A stretch of 64,000 nucleotides of DNA from RXIX01 sp003989075. GTDB lineage: Bacteria; Pseudomonadota; Gammaproteobacteria; Competibacterales; Competibacteraceae. A model generated the notes under the pieces. The model saw only the letters and a program-made list of their open reading frames with translations. It was not told the origin of the DNA and made no database searches. The stretch is taken from positions 1 to 64,000 of the forward strand of contig JAKOYN010000171.1 of the NCBI GenBank assembly GCA_029780415.1, written 5' to 3'. Both the position numbers and the translations under genes were made by a program. Position 1 is the first letter of the stretch. Every line of letters begins with the position of its first letter. Positions 26,616-35,139 of the stretch are shown here, piece after piece.

Positions 26616-28703
26616 GTGCCCGAATCCCCTGTCGTTAATCTGCTGATCGTCGATCGCTCGCGGCCTGACATCGAGCACATCATCAAAACCCTTGAAGGTG
26701 ACGGTTACCAGCTGGAACTGACCCAGGCCAGCGACGTAGAAACCGTGCGCAGCACCATCGATTATCAGCCCCTGGATCTGCTCCTGCTGCGCCTGGGCGA
26801 AGACTTACCTACCGTCGCCGAAGTGCGCCTGATGATTGTCGAAGCCCGTCAGGACATCCCGATCATCGCCGTCATCGACGACGAACAGCGCCCGCTGCGC
26901 AAACCGCCCCGCCTGCTCGACGAAGGCGCCGACAACTACATCTACCTTGATGACGCCGATCATCTGGTCGCGGTGGTGCGCAAGGAACTGCGCCACCTGC
27001 AGGATCGCAAGCGCGAACAGTCCTTCGAGATTCGCTTCAAGGAAAGTGAAAACCGCAGCGCCGCCCTGCTCGACAATATCCAGGAAGCCATCGCCTATAT
27101 TCACGAAGGCATACATGCCTACGCCAATCCCGCCTATCTGAAACTGTTTGGCTACGGCCACGCCGACGAACTGGCGCAGATCCAGATGGTGCACATGGTG
27201 CCGCCCGGTTACCGCGACACCCTCAAGAGCGTCATGCGCCGCAGCACCCGCTCCGGCAAGGCGGTCGAACCGATCGAACTGGTCGGGGTGCGCAGCAACG
27301 GCCAGACCTTCCCAATCCTGCTCGAATGTGCGCCGACGCGCATGAACGATGAACCCTGCACACAGATCATCGTCCGTGATGCCACCCCGGAAAAAAGCGC
27401 CTACAACCAGCAGCTCGAAGACCTGCTCAAGTACGACGATGCCACCGGCTTCTATACGCGGCGCTTCTTCCTGGAAACGCTGGAGATCGACCACGACGGC
27501 ACGGTGCTGTACATCCTGTTTAACGACTATGCCTCGATCCGCTATGCCCTTGGCTTTGAAGCCATCGAGCAGTTCATGATCGAATCCGCCGGTCTGTTCA
27601 AGGAACTATTGTCCTCGCAGGATGTGCCCGCACACTTCGCCAGCGGCGTCTTTACCGTGTACATTCCGGCACGCTCACCGACCGACCCGGCCGCGCTCGC
27701 CGAGCAGATTCGCGCTGCAGTCGCCGCACACAGCTACCAGCTCAGCGGCAAGCTGTTCACCACCACCTGTTCGATTGGCGCCTGCCGCGCCTATGACGGC
27801 CAGGAAAGCGCGGTGCAGATTCTCTCCCACGCTGATCGTGCCTGCGAAGGCGCCCGGCAAAAGGGTGGCAATCAGGTCGAGTTCTATCAGCCGCCGCGTG
27901 AGGAAAGCGGCCGCCGCACGCTCAGTGAGCAGGATGAAGCTACGCTGCGCATGATCCGCGACGCCCTGACCAAGGGTCGCCTGAGCCTGATCTATCAGCC
28001 GATCGTCAGCTTCGAAAACGCCGAGGAAGCGCGCTACAAGGCCTATCTGCAACTGCAGGATCCCACCGGCAAGCCGCAGGCCATGGACACGCTCGGCACC
28101 ATCGCCGTGCGCTATGGCCTGATGGGCGCTCTGGACAAGTGGACGATCATCCGCGGCCTGTCGGCGCTGATCGAGCTGCACAAGGCCGGGATCACGCCAC
28201 CGATACTTTTTATGCGCCTGTCACGCAATTCGCTGGCCGATAATGAATTCTTTGATTGGCTAAGCAAGCGCTTCAAGGATTGCCGCCTGCCCGGTCATTA
28301 TCTGGTGCTGGAAATCAAGGAAGATAACGCCGAGGAAAGCTTTGAGGAAACCAAGCAGTTGCGCGCTCGCCTGCGCGAGATCGGCTGCGGGCTGGCTCTG
28401 TCGCACTTTGGCGGCAAGAGCCATTCCGACCGCCTGCTGAGCGAACTGGTGCCCGACTACATCAAGCTCGACGGCAGCCTGATCGAGCGCCTGGCCAAGG
28501 CCAAGGATGAGAAGAGCCGCCAGGCCATGGCGCTGCTCACTGAGCAGGCCCGCGATCTGCGCACCCGGGTGGTGGCGGCCGGCGTATCCACCGCGCCGCA
28601 GATGGCCAGCATCTGGCAATTCGGCGTCACCCTGGTCCAGGGTAACATGGTCGCCGAGGCCGGCCCGCGGCTGGATTTCGACTTCCGCCAGTACGCCGGC
28701 TAG
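26616..28703 (+). CDS. FimX-like protein: REC-PAS-degenerate GGDEF-degenerate EAL
   Basis: The 695-residue protein has a receiver-like domain (1-125), a PAS domain (about 150-265), a GGDEF-fold (about 280-425) and an EAL-fold (about 440-690). The GGDEF loop is replaced by ASGVF and the EAL motif by KAY (in RYKAYLQLQD), so neither synthesis nor hydrolysis of c-di-GMP is expected. QPIVSFEN and ALSHFGG keep the EAL fold. The order and length match FimX, the c-di-GMP receptor controlling type IV pilus assembly. GTG 26616 behind AGAGAGG is the likely start; TTG 26607 is the alternative. No pilus gene is nearby, so the partner is unknown. Confidence 0.85.
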   Translation: MPESPVVNLLIVDRSRPDIEHIIKTLEGDGYQLELTQASDVETVRSTIDYQPLDLLLLRLGEDLPTVAEVRLMIVEARQDIPIIAVIDDEQRPLRKPPRLLDEGADNYIYLDDADHLVAVVRKELRHLQDRKREQSFEIRFKESENRSAALLDNIQEAIAYIHEGIHAYANPAYLKLFGYGHADELAQIQMVHMVPPGYRDTLKSVMRRSTRSGKAVEPIELVGVRSNGQTFPILLECAPTRMNDEPCTQIIVRDATPEKSAYNQQLEDLLKYDDATGFYTRRFFLETLEIDHDGTVLYILFNDYASIRYALGFEAIEQFMIESAGLFKELLSSQDVPAHFASGVFTVYIPARSPTDPAALAEQIRAAVAAHSYQLSGKLFTTTCSIGACRAYDGQESAVQILSHADRACEGARQKGGNQVEFYQPPREESGRRTLSEQDEATLRMIRDALTKGRLSLIYQPIVSFENAEEARYKAYLQLQDPTGKPQAMDTLGTIAVRYGLMGALDKWTIIRGLSALIELHKAGITPPILFMRLSRNSLADNEFFDWLSKRFKDCRLPGHYLVLEIKEDNAEESFEETKQLRARLREIGCGLALSHFGGKSHSDRLLSELVPDYIKLDGSLIERLAKAKDEKSRQAMALLTEQARDLRTRVVAAGVSTAPQMASIWQFGVTLVQGNMVAEAGPRLDFDFRQYAG

Positions 28704-29353
28704 CGGGCGACCTGCAGGGCAAATCGGGTCATATCACTCAGCACACGCTGTGCCGCGATGCCGGCGGCCCGCGCCGCACCCTGTGCATCATCGCTGGGTG
28801 CCGGCTCCAGCACATCGAACACCCGGGTGCCCAGGACGTGCCCGCTCTTCATGTCCACCACCTTGATGCGCGCCGTCAGCCGCACCTGGCTGGGCTGGCT
28901 CATGAGTTCCTGCTGCAGGCGGATCACGTCGACATCCACCCGGACATTGGCCAGCACCGGCGCCGGCGGCGCCACCACCGCCTTGAAGGCACCGGTCTGC
29001 TCGAAGGCCCGCACCAGCGCCGGCAACAACATCTTCGCCGGCGTATCGCCCCAGACACTATCGTTGTAGTAATCCAGCTTGGGCGGCTGCCGGGTATAGG
29101 CGATGCGATTGGAATCATAGCCGGACGCGGCCCGGGGCTCGGTCACCAGCAGCACCCGGCCACGGCTGCGCCGCGCAGACGGGGCCACAGGTGCCGGCGC
29201 CGGCGTGGCATCCAGCAGATAAGTCTGCGGGGGCGGTGTTTTGTCCTGCGGCAGGGTGCAGCCAGCCAGCGCCAGCAGCGCCACCATGACTCCGCCCAGC
29301 CAGCCGGCTGTGCCTGCGCCCCTGCGGGCAATGACGCGCATCAGCATCATCAT
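28700..29353 (-). CDS. ABC-type transport auxiliary lipoprotein
   Basis: A 217-residue lipoprotein with signal peptide and lipobox LALAGC (about residues 25-30 from ATG 29353). The mature part is the ABC-transporter-auxiliary (PqiC/LptE-like) fold, with SRGRVLLVTEPRA, SVWGDTPAKMLLPALVRAF and a C-terminal helix. It ends the leftward Mla-type operon and probably links the inner-membrane transporter with the outer membrane. A longer frame from 29524 is rejected because it would hide the signal peptide. Its stop overlaps the end of the FimX-like gene by 4 bases tail to tail. Confidence 0.85.
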   Translation of the reverse strand: MMMLMRVIARRGAGTAGWLGGVMVALLALAGCTLPQDKTPPPQTYLLDATPAPAPVAPSARRSRGRVLLVTEPRAASGYDSNRIAYTRQPPKLDYYNDSVWGDTPAKMLLPALVRAFEQTGAFKAVVAPPAPVLANVRVDVDVIRLQQELMSQPSQVRLTARIKVVDMKSGHVLGTRVFDVLEPAPSDDAQGAARAAGIAAQRVLSDMTRFALQVAR

Positions 29354-29454
29354 GATTCCACATTCTCCTGATTGATCCGGTAGGGAAAAACTGCTGCACT
29401 CACCCGTGCGCCCGGCTGGCTGCAAACCCCTATGCAGGATATCCCGCACAACTG

Positions 29455-29491
29455 CCGTTCGCGCCGAGCCTGTCATGAAGGATGGGTACGG
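29455..29491. repeat. REP-like palindrome, degenerate copy
   Basis: The sequence between the MlaD gene and the lipoprotein gene matches the common proteobacterial unit GCCCTGAGCCTGTCGAAGG with a few changes, bounded by CCGTTC and GTACGG. It is one of four copies in the window. Confidence 0.6.
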
Positions 29492-29524
29492 TACAAAGCC
29501 CAACCGGTCGGGAGCAGACCCCAC

Positions 29525-30526
29525 TCAGGGTTCCTCGCCCGGACCCGGCCGGCCACGCGGCTTGCCCAGCAGGAGCGCGCGTGGGTTCTGCTCCAGCAGC
29601 AGCGACAGGCGCTGCAGCACGGCGAACAGATCGCGGGCCTGCATCAGCGTTGCATCCAGCTCGGGCAGGGTGTTCTGGTCGAGGCGCTGCAACTCACGCC
29701 GCCCATCCTCGGCCAGGGCCGTAAACGCTGCACCGGTGCGATCGAACTGATCGGCCACTTTGCGCACCGACTGGGCACTGGCGCGGAATTCACGCAGGGT
29801 CAATTGAGCCTGTACCCCCAGATCGCCACTGCCCTCCAGCGCCGCCGCCAGTTGATCCAGCGCCCGGCCCAGCCGCTCGGCACGTCCGGCCAGGGTCGCG
29901 GTGAACGTTTCCACATTGCCCAGGCTGCGGCCGATGCTATCACCGCGCGCAGCCAGGGCACCGCTGAGCGTGCTCAGGTGCTGCAGCGTCTCGGTGAGCG
30001 CCTGCTGATTGTCATCGCCCAGCAGGCGCTCCAGGCGCTTGGACAGGCTATCAAAATTGGTCAGGATGCTGTTGAAGGCATCATCCAGCCGCGCCACCAG
30101 CGATGGGCCCGCCTCGATCACCGGCAAATCCTCACCGGACTGCGGCTCCAGCGGCGCCGCTGCGCCACTGCTCCCGCTCAGTTCCACCGAGGCCACCCCG
30201 GTCAGACCACGGGTTGACAGCGTAGCAATGGTATCGCGCCGAATCGGCGTACCACGCTCAATGTCCAGCACCACGCCGACCCGGTCCGGATTGCGCGGGT
30301 CCAGCCCGATCGACTCGACCTGCCCGACCTGAACGCCGCGATAACGCACGGTCGCCTTGGGATTCAGGCCCGCCACCGACTCGCGGAAATAGACCCGATA
30401 GCGATCATAAACCCGGGTATCGCCACCCAGCGTCAGCCAGAACACCACGCCAAGCAGCGCCGAGCCGAGCACGATCACGAACAGGCCCACCAGGGCATAA
30501 TTCACGTTGCTTTGCACAGTTGCCAT
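29525..30526 (-). CDS. MlaD family (MCE domain) protein
   Basis: The 333-residue protein has one N-terminal transmembrane anchor (about residues 8-30), an MCE domain (about 38-118, with VRYRGVQVGQVESIGLDP) and a long helical C-terminus predicted to form coiled coils. MCE proteins form hexameric periplasmic channels for phospholipid movement. ATG 30526 (MATVQSNVNYA) is the natural start; the upstream in-frame extension translates a REP-like repeat. It follows the ATPase gene in the order MlaE, MlaF, MlaD, lipoprotein. MlaB is replaced by the STAS domain fused to MlaE, and no MlaC is present. Confidence 0.92.
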   Translation of the reverse strand: MATVQSNVNYALVGLFVIVLGSALLGVVFWLTLGGDTRVYDRYRVYFRESVAGLNPKATVRYRGVQVGQVESIGLDPRNPDRVGVVLDIERGTPIRRDTIATLSTRGLTGVASVELSGSSGAAAPLEPQSGEDLPVIEAGPSLVARLDDAFNSILTNFDSLSKRLERLLGDDNQQALTETLQHLSTLSGALAARGDSIGRSLGNVETFTATLAGRAERLGRALDQLAAALEGSGDLGVQAQLTLREFRASAQSVRKVADQFDRTGAAFTALAEDGRRELQRLDQNTLPELDATLMQARDLFAVLQRLSLLLEQNPRALLLGKPRGRPGPGEEP

Positions 30527-30536
30527 CCTCGGGATT

Positions 30537-30568
30537 GCGCGCCCTTCGGCAAGCTCAGGGCAGCGCGC
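30537..30568. repeat. REP-like palindrome between MlaF and MlaD genes
   Basis: GCGCGC arms enclose CCCTTCGGCAAGCTCAGGG. It sits in the 43-base gap between the ATPase stop and the MlaD start, where a hairpin could affect mRNA stability within the operon. Confidence 0.7.
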
Positions 30569-30569
30569 G

Positions 30570-31370
30570 TCAGCCCCCGCCTGCGTCCGGCCTGGAGCGT
30601 AGCGTAGCCGCCCGTCCGCGTGGCCCAGCAAAATAGGCCTGAATCAAGGGGTGGGGCGACTCGATCAGTTCGCGCATCGGCGCATAGCCAATCACGCGCT
30701 GCTCGCCAAGAAACGCCACACGGTCGGTCGCCTGCCACAGCGAATCCAGGTCATGAGTCACCATCACCACGGTCAGGCCCAGCGACTCCTTCAGCTGCAC
30801 CACCAGATCATCAAAGGCGCCGGCGCTGACCGGATCCAGACCGGCGGTCGGCTCATCCAGAAACAGCAGCGCCGGATCCAGCGCCAGCGCCCGGGCCAGC
30901 GCGGCGCGCTTGAGCATGCCCCCGCTGAGTTCGCGCGGCAGCTTGACCGCCGCATCCGCCGGCAGGCCCGCCAGGGCGATTTTCAGATCGGCGATTTCGG
31001 CGATTTGCCGCGCCGGCAGGCGGGTATGCTCGCGCAGCGGCACGGCCACGTTCTCACGCACCGTCAGCGAACTGAACAGCGCGCCCTGCTGAAACAGCAT
31101 GCCAAAGCGGCGGCGCAGGCGAAAGGCGGCGCGCTCACCGATGCCGACCACCTCCTGATCAAACAGGCAGATCGAACCAGCCACCGGCGCCAGCAGCATG
31201 ATGATCGCCCGCAGCAGAGTGGTCTTGCCTGAACCGCTGCCGCCGACCAGCGCCACCACCTCACCCGGTGCAATATCCAGATCAAGATCCTGATGGATGA
31301 CGGTGCGACCAAACCGGGTGCACAGGCCGCGTACCGCAATCACCGGTGGCGTTCCATCCGGCGCGATCAC
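30570..31370 (-). CDS. MlaF-like ABC transporter ATPase
   Basis: The 266-residue ATPase has Walker A GGSGSGKTT, signature LSGGMLKRAALARAL and Walker B LLFLDEPTAGLD, with the MlaF-type H-loop THDLDSLWQATDRV. It would energise an MCE-type phospholipid transporter at the inner membrane. It overlaps the permease gene by 4 bases. Length is normal. Confidence 0.93.
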   Translation of the reverse strand: MIAPDGTPPVIAVRGLCTRFGRTVIHQDLDLDIAPGEVVALVGGSGSGKTTLLRAIIMLLAPVAGSICLFDQEVVGIGERAAFRLRRRFGMLFQQGALFSSLTVRENVAVPLREHTRLPARQIAEIADLKIALAGLPADAAVKLPRELSGGMLKRAALARALALDPALLFLDEPTAGLDPVSAGAFDDLVVQLKESLGLTVVMVTHDLDSLWQATDRVAFLGEQRVIGYAPMRELIESPHPLIQAYFAGPRGRAATLRSRPDAGGG

Positions 31371-32548
31371 AGCCCCACCCCACCGAGCACCACGGAAAAA
31401 ACCGCATCGGCGGCGATCACCAGAAAAATCGACTGCACCACGCTCACCGTAGTCTGCCGGCCAACGCTGTCGGCGCCGCCGCGCACCCGGAAGCCCTGAT
31501 AGCAGCCGACCAGGGCAATGATTGCTGCGAACACCGGCGCCTTGCCAATCCCGATCATGAAGGAGGTCAGCGTCACCACGCGCGGAAAACGGTCGAGAAA
31601 ATCCTGAAAGCTGACATCCAGCATCACCTGGGCCATGACCATGCCACCGAACACGCTCAGCGCATCGGCGAACAGGGTCAGCAGCGGCAGGGCCACGGTC
31701 AACCCAAGCAACTTGGGCAAGACCAGCAGATCCATGGGCGGAATGCCGATGGTGCGCAGGGCATCGACCTCCTCGGTAACCTGCATGGTGCCGATCTGCG
31801 CGGTATAGGATGAGCCGGTGCGCCCGGCGACGATGATCGCGGTGATCAGCGGCGCCAGTTCGCGCAGCATGGTCAGTGAGACCAGCTCGACGATGAAGAT
31901 GTTGGCGCCATAGAACTCCAGCTGCCGCCCGCCCTGATAGGCAATGACAATGCCCATCATGAACGACAGCAGGGCGATGATCGGCAGGGCGTTAACACCG
32001 GCAGTCTCGATAGCGACCATGAGTGCCCGGCCGCGAAGGCGTGTCGGCTGCAGCACCACCCGCGCCAGGGCCAAGGCAGCTTCGCCGACAAAGCTCAGGA
32101 ACAGGAAGCCGCTGCTCAGATGCAGCAGCGTCGCCTGCCCGAGCCGCACCAGCCCGTTTTCTGTCTTGATCTGCGGTGTCAGCGCGCCGGCCGCCTCGCG
32201 GCGGTTGCGCACCAGTTCCAGCAGTTCGCGATGGGTCTCGCGCAGCCCATGCAGATGCACGCGGCTGCCCTGCTGTTCCAGGGTCGCGATCAGCTTGAGC
32301 AGCTGCAAAGCCCCACTGGTATCCAGCGCTGTAATCGCCGCCGTGTCCAGGCGCACGCTTCCAGGCAGCACACCCGTTCGCCCTGAGCCTGTCGAAGGGC
32401 AACAGCGTGCTGCCGGCAGTCCAGCCAGACGCTGCTCCAGACCGGGAATACCGTCCAGGGTCCAGGCGCCCGCACAGGCCCAGCCGTCCGCGCCGATCTC
32501 AACCACCGCTGGCGTGATCCCAACCGGAGATGGCGGCTGGGCAGTCAT
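31367..32548 (-). CDS. MlaE-like permease with N-terminal STAS domain
   Basis: The 393-residue protein carries a STAS domain (about 1-125, ITALDTSGALQLL) fused ahead of an MlaE permease domain (about 140-393, with about five helices and GRTGSSYTAQIGTMQVTEEV). The fused STAS takes the place of MlaB. The STAS domain contains an in-frame REP-like palindrome encoding CPSTGSGRTG (about residues 50-60), probably in a loop. Four-base overlaps join it to the ATPase and to the nuclease gene upstream. It forms the membrane channel of a lipid transporter. Confidence 0.92.
   Translation of the reverse strand: MTAQPPSPVGITPAVVEIGADGWACAGAWTLDGIPGLEQRLAGLPAARCCPSTGSGRTGVLPGSVRLDTAAITALDTSGALQLLKLIATLEQQGSRVHLHGLRETHRELLELVRNRREAAGALTPQIKTENGLVRLGQATLLHLSSGFLFLSFVGEAALALARVVLQPTRLRGRALMVAIETAGVNALPIIALLSFMMGIVIAYQGGRQLEFYGANIFIVELVSLTMLRELAPLITAIIVAGRTGSSYTAQIGTMQVTEEVDALRTIGIPPMDLLVLPKLLGLTVALPLLTLFADALSVFGGMVMAQVMLDVSFQDFLDRFPRVVTLTSFMIGIGKAPVFAAIIALVGCYQGFRVRGGADSVGRQTTVSVVQSIFLVIAADAVFSVVLGGVGL
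32364..32414. repeat. REP-like palindrome inside the MlaE-like gene
   Basis: Perfect 8-bp outer arms GGCAGCAC/GTGCTGCC surround the core GCCCTGAGCCTGTCGAAGG. The 51 bases are a multiple of three and keep the host frame open. Confidence 0.8.
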
Positions 32549-33153
32549 CGTGGATTCAGACGCCGCCAGGTGGCCGGATCCTGCTGGCCGCCGGCCTGTT
32601 CCCAGATGCCGCGCCGGGCCTGCCGCGCCTCGGTCTCGGCCTGCCGGTAGGCGATAGAGTCATTGTACTGGGCATACACCACAGCCCGTCCCTGCCGCAC
32701 CAGATCCAGCCCGGCGTCGCGCTCGCCGACAAGCACCTGGGCGACGGTGCGCCCATAGCGGTCCTGGTCGCGCACCCGCAGCGTGATCTCCGCGCGCTGT
32801 GGCAGCAGTGCACGCAGCGCATCGCGGGACCGCGCCCCCCAAGGCTCCTGCTTCATCTCCGGCGCGTCGATGCCAAACATGCGCACCGTGACCGTGCCAT
32901 CCGGGCAGCGCGCGCGCAGGGTATCACCGTCATAAACCGCCTGCACGGTGCAGCTCAGCTCCATGCCCTGAGCCAGCGTCGCGGCGGCCGGACGGGACTC
33001 GTGCAGGATCGCGCTGAAAACAATGATGGCCACGGCCAGACCGGCCAGCGCCCAAGGGGAGCGGCTTCCACGGCGCCGGGCGCGCCGCAGTTCAACGCGC
33101 AGCGCCGAGACCAAGCGTTGCAGCAGGTCAGCTTTCACGGAGGCAGGCGGCAT
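32545..33153 (-). CDS. Thermonuclease (SNase) family protein, membrane-anchored
   Basis: The 202-residue protein has a Lys/Arg-rich N-terminus, one hydrophobic segment (about residues 33-50) that acts as anchor or signal, and a staphylococcal-nuclease domain. Conserved SNase features are YDGDTLRAR, VRMFGIDAPEM (active-site Arg and Asp), a Glu in MKQEPWG and DRYGRTVAQVLV with the second catalytic Arg. It is probably periplasmic and cuts DNA or RNA. ATG 33153 is used; a TTG at 33174 is also in frame. It overlaps fghA by 26 bases and the MlaE-like gene by 4. Confidence 0.88.
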   Translation of the reverse strand: MPPASVKADLLQRLVSALRVELRRARRRGSRSPWALAGLAVAIIVFSAILHESRPAAATLAQGMELSCTVQAVYDGDTLRARCPDGTVTVRMFGIDAPEMKQEPWGARSRDALRALLPQRAEITLRVRDQDRYGRTVAQVLVGERDAGLDLVRQGRAVVYAQYNDSIAYRQAETEARQARRGIWEQAGGQQDPATWRRLNPR

Positions 33154-33976
33154 GATGGGCGAGATGTTCGCCAATGAAGCTGGCGATAAAATGGTAGCTG
33201 TGATCGTAGCCCTCGCGCAGCCGCAGATTCAGCGGCAGGTGGCGGGCGGCACAGGCGGCGGCGAGCGCTTCGGGATGCAGTTGCTCGACCAGGAATTCAT
33301 CCGCCGTGCCCTGATCAATCAGCAGCGGTGGCGGCGTCGCACCGGCTTCGATCAGGCAACTCGCGTCGTAGGCCCGCCAGGCGGTCGGGTCAGCACCGAG
33401 GTAGGCACTGAAACAACCCTGTCCCCAACTGCAACCGGTCGGCTGGCAGATCGGTGCGAAGGCGGACACCGAACGGTACAGGCCCGGCTCCCTCAGGGCG
33501 CAGACCAGTGCGCCATGCCCGCCCATCGAATGGCCGCTGATGGCGCGCAGACCAGGCAGCAGCGGCAGCTCCGCTTCCACCAGCGCCGGCAGCTCACGGG
33601 TGACGTAGTCGTACATCCGGTAATGCCGCGACCACGGCGCCTGGGTAGCATTGACGTAGAAGCCAGCGCCCTGACCGAGATCGTAACGTTCCGGAACATC
33701 GGGCACTTCAGCGCCGCGCGGACTGGTATCAGGAATCACCAGCGCCAGACCCAGTTCCGCCGCGTAGCGTTGCGCGCCGGCCTTGACCCGGAAGTTGTCA
33801 TCGGTACAGGTCAGGCCGGACAGCCAGTAGACCGCGGGCACTTTCGCCGTCTGTGCCTGGGGCGGCAGGTAGACGGAGAAGGTCATCGCGCACTGGCAAC
33901 TGGACGAGGCATGGCGGTAGCGATTCAGCCAGCCCCCGGATTCCTTGATGGTTTCGAGCAGTTCCACGGTCGCCAC
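33128..33976 (-). CDS. fghA: S-formylglutathione hydrolase
   Basis: The 282-residue alpha/beta hydrolase converts S-formylglutathione to formate and glutathione. The nucleophile is Ser in GHSMGGHGAL (about residue 148); the Asp lies in DQGTADEFL and the His in GYDHSYHF. Length matches the esterase D family. It begins 3 bases after the frmA stop, so the two enzymes of the glutathione-dependent formaldehyde route are translated together. Confidence 0.96.
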   Translation of the reverse strand: MATVELLETIKESGGWLNRYRHASSSCQCAMTFSVYLPPQAQTAKVPAVYWLSGLTCTDDNFRVKAGAQRYAAELGLALVIPDTSPRGAEVPDVPERYDLGQGAGFYVNATQAPWSRHYRMYDYVTRELPALVEAELPLLPGLRAISGHSMGGHGALVCALREPGLYRSVSAFAPICQPTGCSWGQGCFSAYLGADPTAWRAYDASCLIEAGATPPPLLIDQGTADEFLVEQLHPEALAAACAARHLPLNLRLREGYDHSYHFIASFIGEHLAHHAACLRES

Positions 33977-33979
33977 ACC

Positions 33980-35089
33980 TCAGAACACAATCACTGATCG
34001 GATGCTCTTGCCTGCGTGCATCAGGTCGAAGGCGGTGTTGATCTGCTCCAGCGGCAGGACATGCGTGACCAGACGATCCAGCTCGATCCTGCCTTGCAGA
34101 TAGTCCTCGACGTAGCCGGGCAACTGGCTGCGACCCTTGACCCCGCCAAACGCGGTGCCTTTCCAGGTGCGGCCGGTGACCAGTTGAAAGGGCCGGGTGC
34201 GGATTTCCTGCCCGGCACCGGCCACGCCGATGATGGTGGACACGCCCCAGCCCATGTGGCAGCACTCCAGTGCCTGCCGCATCACCTCGACATTGCCGAT
34301 GCACTCGAAGGAATAGTCAACGCCGCCGTTGCTCATCTCTTTGATGGCCTCGACCAGGTTGCCGCCAACGGTCGCCGGGTTCAGCGTATCCGTCGCGCCC
34401 AGCGCCGTGGCCATGGCGAACTTATCGGGGTTGGTATCAATGGCGATGATCCGCCCGGCCCGGGCCATGACCGCGCCCTGGATCACCGACAGGCCGATGC
34501 CACCGAGGCCAAACACGGCGACCGTGGCGCCCGGCTCGACCTTGGCGGTGTTGAGCACCGCGCCGATGCCGGTGGTGACGCCGCAGCCAAGCAGACAAAC
34601 CTTGTCCAGCGGCGCGGCCGGATTGATCTTGGCCAGGGCGATTTCCGGTACCACCGTGTACTCGGCGAAAGTCGAGCAGCCCATGTAGTGAAACAGCGGC
34701 GTGCCCCGGCAGGAGAAGCGGCGGCTGTGGTCGGGCATGTAGCCAGTCCACACCGTAGCGGCGATGGACTGGCATAGATTGGTCTTGGGCGAGCGACAAT
34801 ACTCGCAGTTGCCACATTCCGGGATGTAGAGCGGAATGACGTGATCGCCCGGTTTCAGGCCCTTGACTCCCGGCCCGCACTCCACCACCACGCAGCCCCC
34901 CTCGTGACCGAGGATGCAGGGGAACGCGCCTTCCGGATCGTCGCCAGACAGGGTAAAGGCGTCGGTGTGGCAGACACCGCTGGCGATGACCTGCAACAGG
35001 ACTTCGCCCTCACGGGGACCTTCGACCTCGACTTCCTCAATCACCAGGGGCTGCCTGGGTGCCCAGGCCACGGCGGCGCGTGCTTTCAT
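33980..35089 (-). CDS. frmA: S-(hydroxymethyl)glutathione dehydrogenase
   Basis: The 369-residue class III alcohol dehydrogenase oxidises the glutathione adduct of formaldehyde with NAD+; it can also reduce S-nitrosoglutathione. Catalytic zinc ligands are in GVCHTDAF, GHEGGCVV and GCGVTTG; the structural zinc uses CGNCEYCRSPKTNLC. The NAD-binding motif is GLGGIGLSV. No FrmR-type regulator is next to it. With fghA it detoxifies formaldehyde to formate. Confidence 0.97.
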   Translation of the reverse strand: MKARAAVAWAPRQPLVIEEVEVEGPREGEVLLQVIASGVCHTDAFTLSGDDPEGAFPCILGHEGGCVVVECGPGVKGLKPGDHVIPLYIPECGNCEYCRSPKTNLCQSIAATVWTGYMPDHSRRFSCRGTPLFHYMGCSTFAEYTVVPEIALAKINPAAPLDKVCLLGCGVTTGIGAVLNTAKVEPGATVAVFGLGGIGLSVIQGAVMARAGRIIAIDTNPDKFAMATALGATDTLNPATVGGNLVEAIKEMSNGGVDYSFECIGNVEVMRQALECCHMGWGVSTIIGVAGAGQEIRTRPFQLVTGRTWKGTAFGGVKGRSQLPGYVEDYLQGRIELDRLVTHVLPLEQINTAFDLMHAGKSIRSVIVF

Positions 35090-35139
35090 TAGGGCGATCT
35101 CCTGCGGTAGTGGTGGAGAAATGGACGGACGGCTGGCGG

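Noticed and set aside
31992..32402. Minus-strand frame beginning MPFDRLRANG
   Set aside because: This is the standard false translation of the REP-like palindrome and lies in the wrong frame of the MlaE-like gene.
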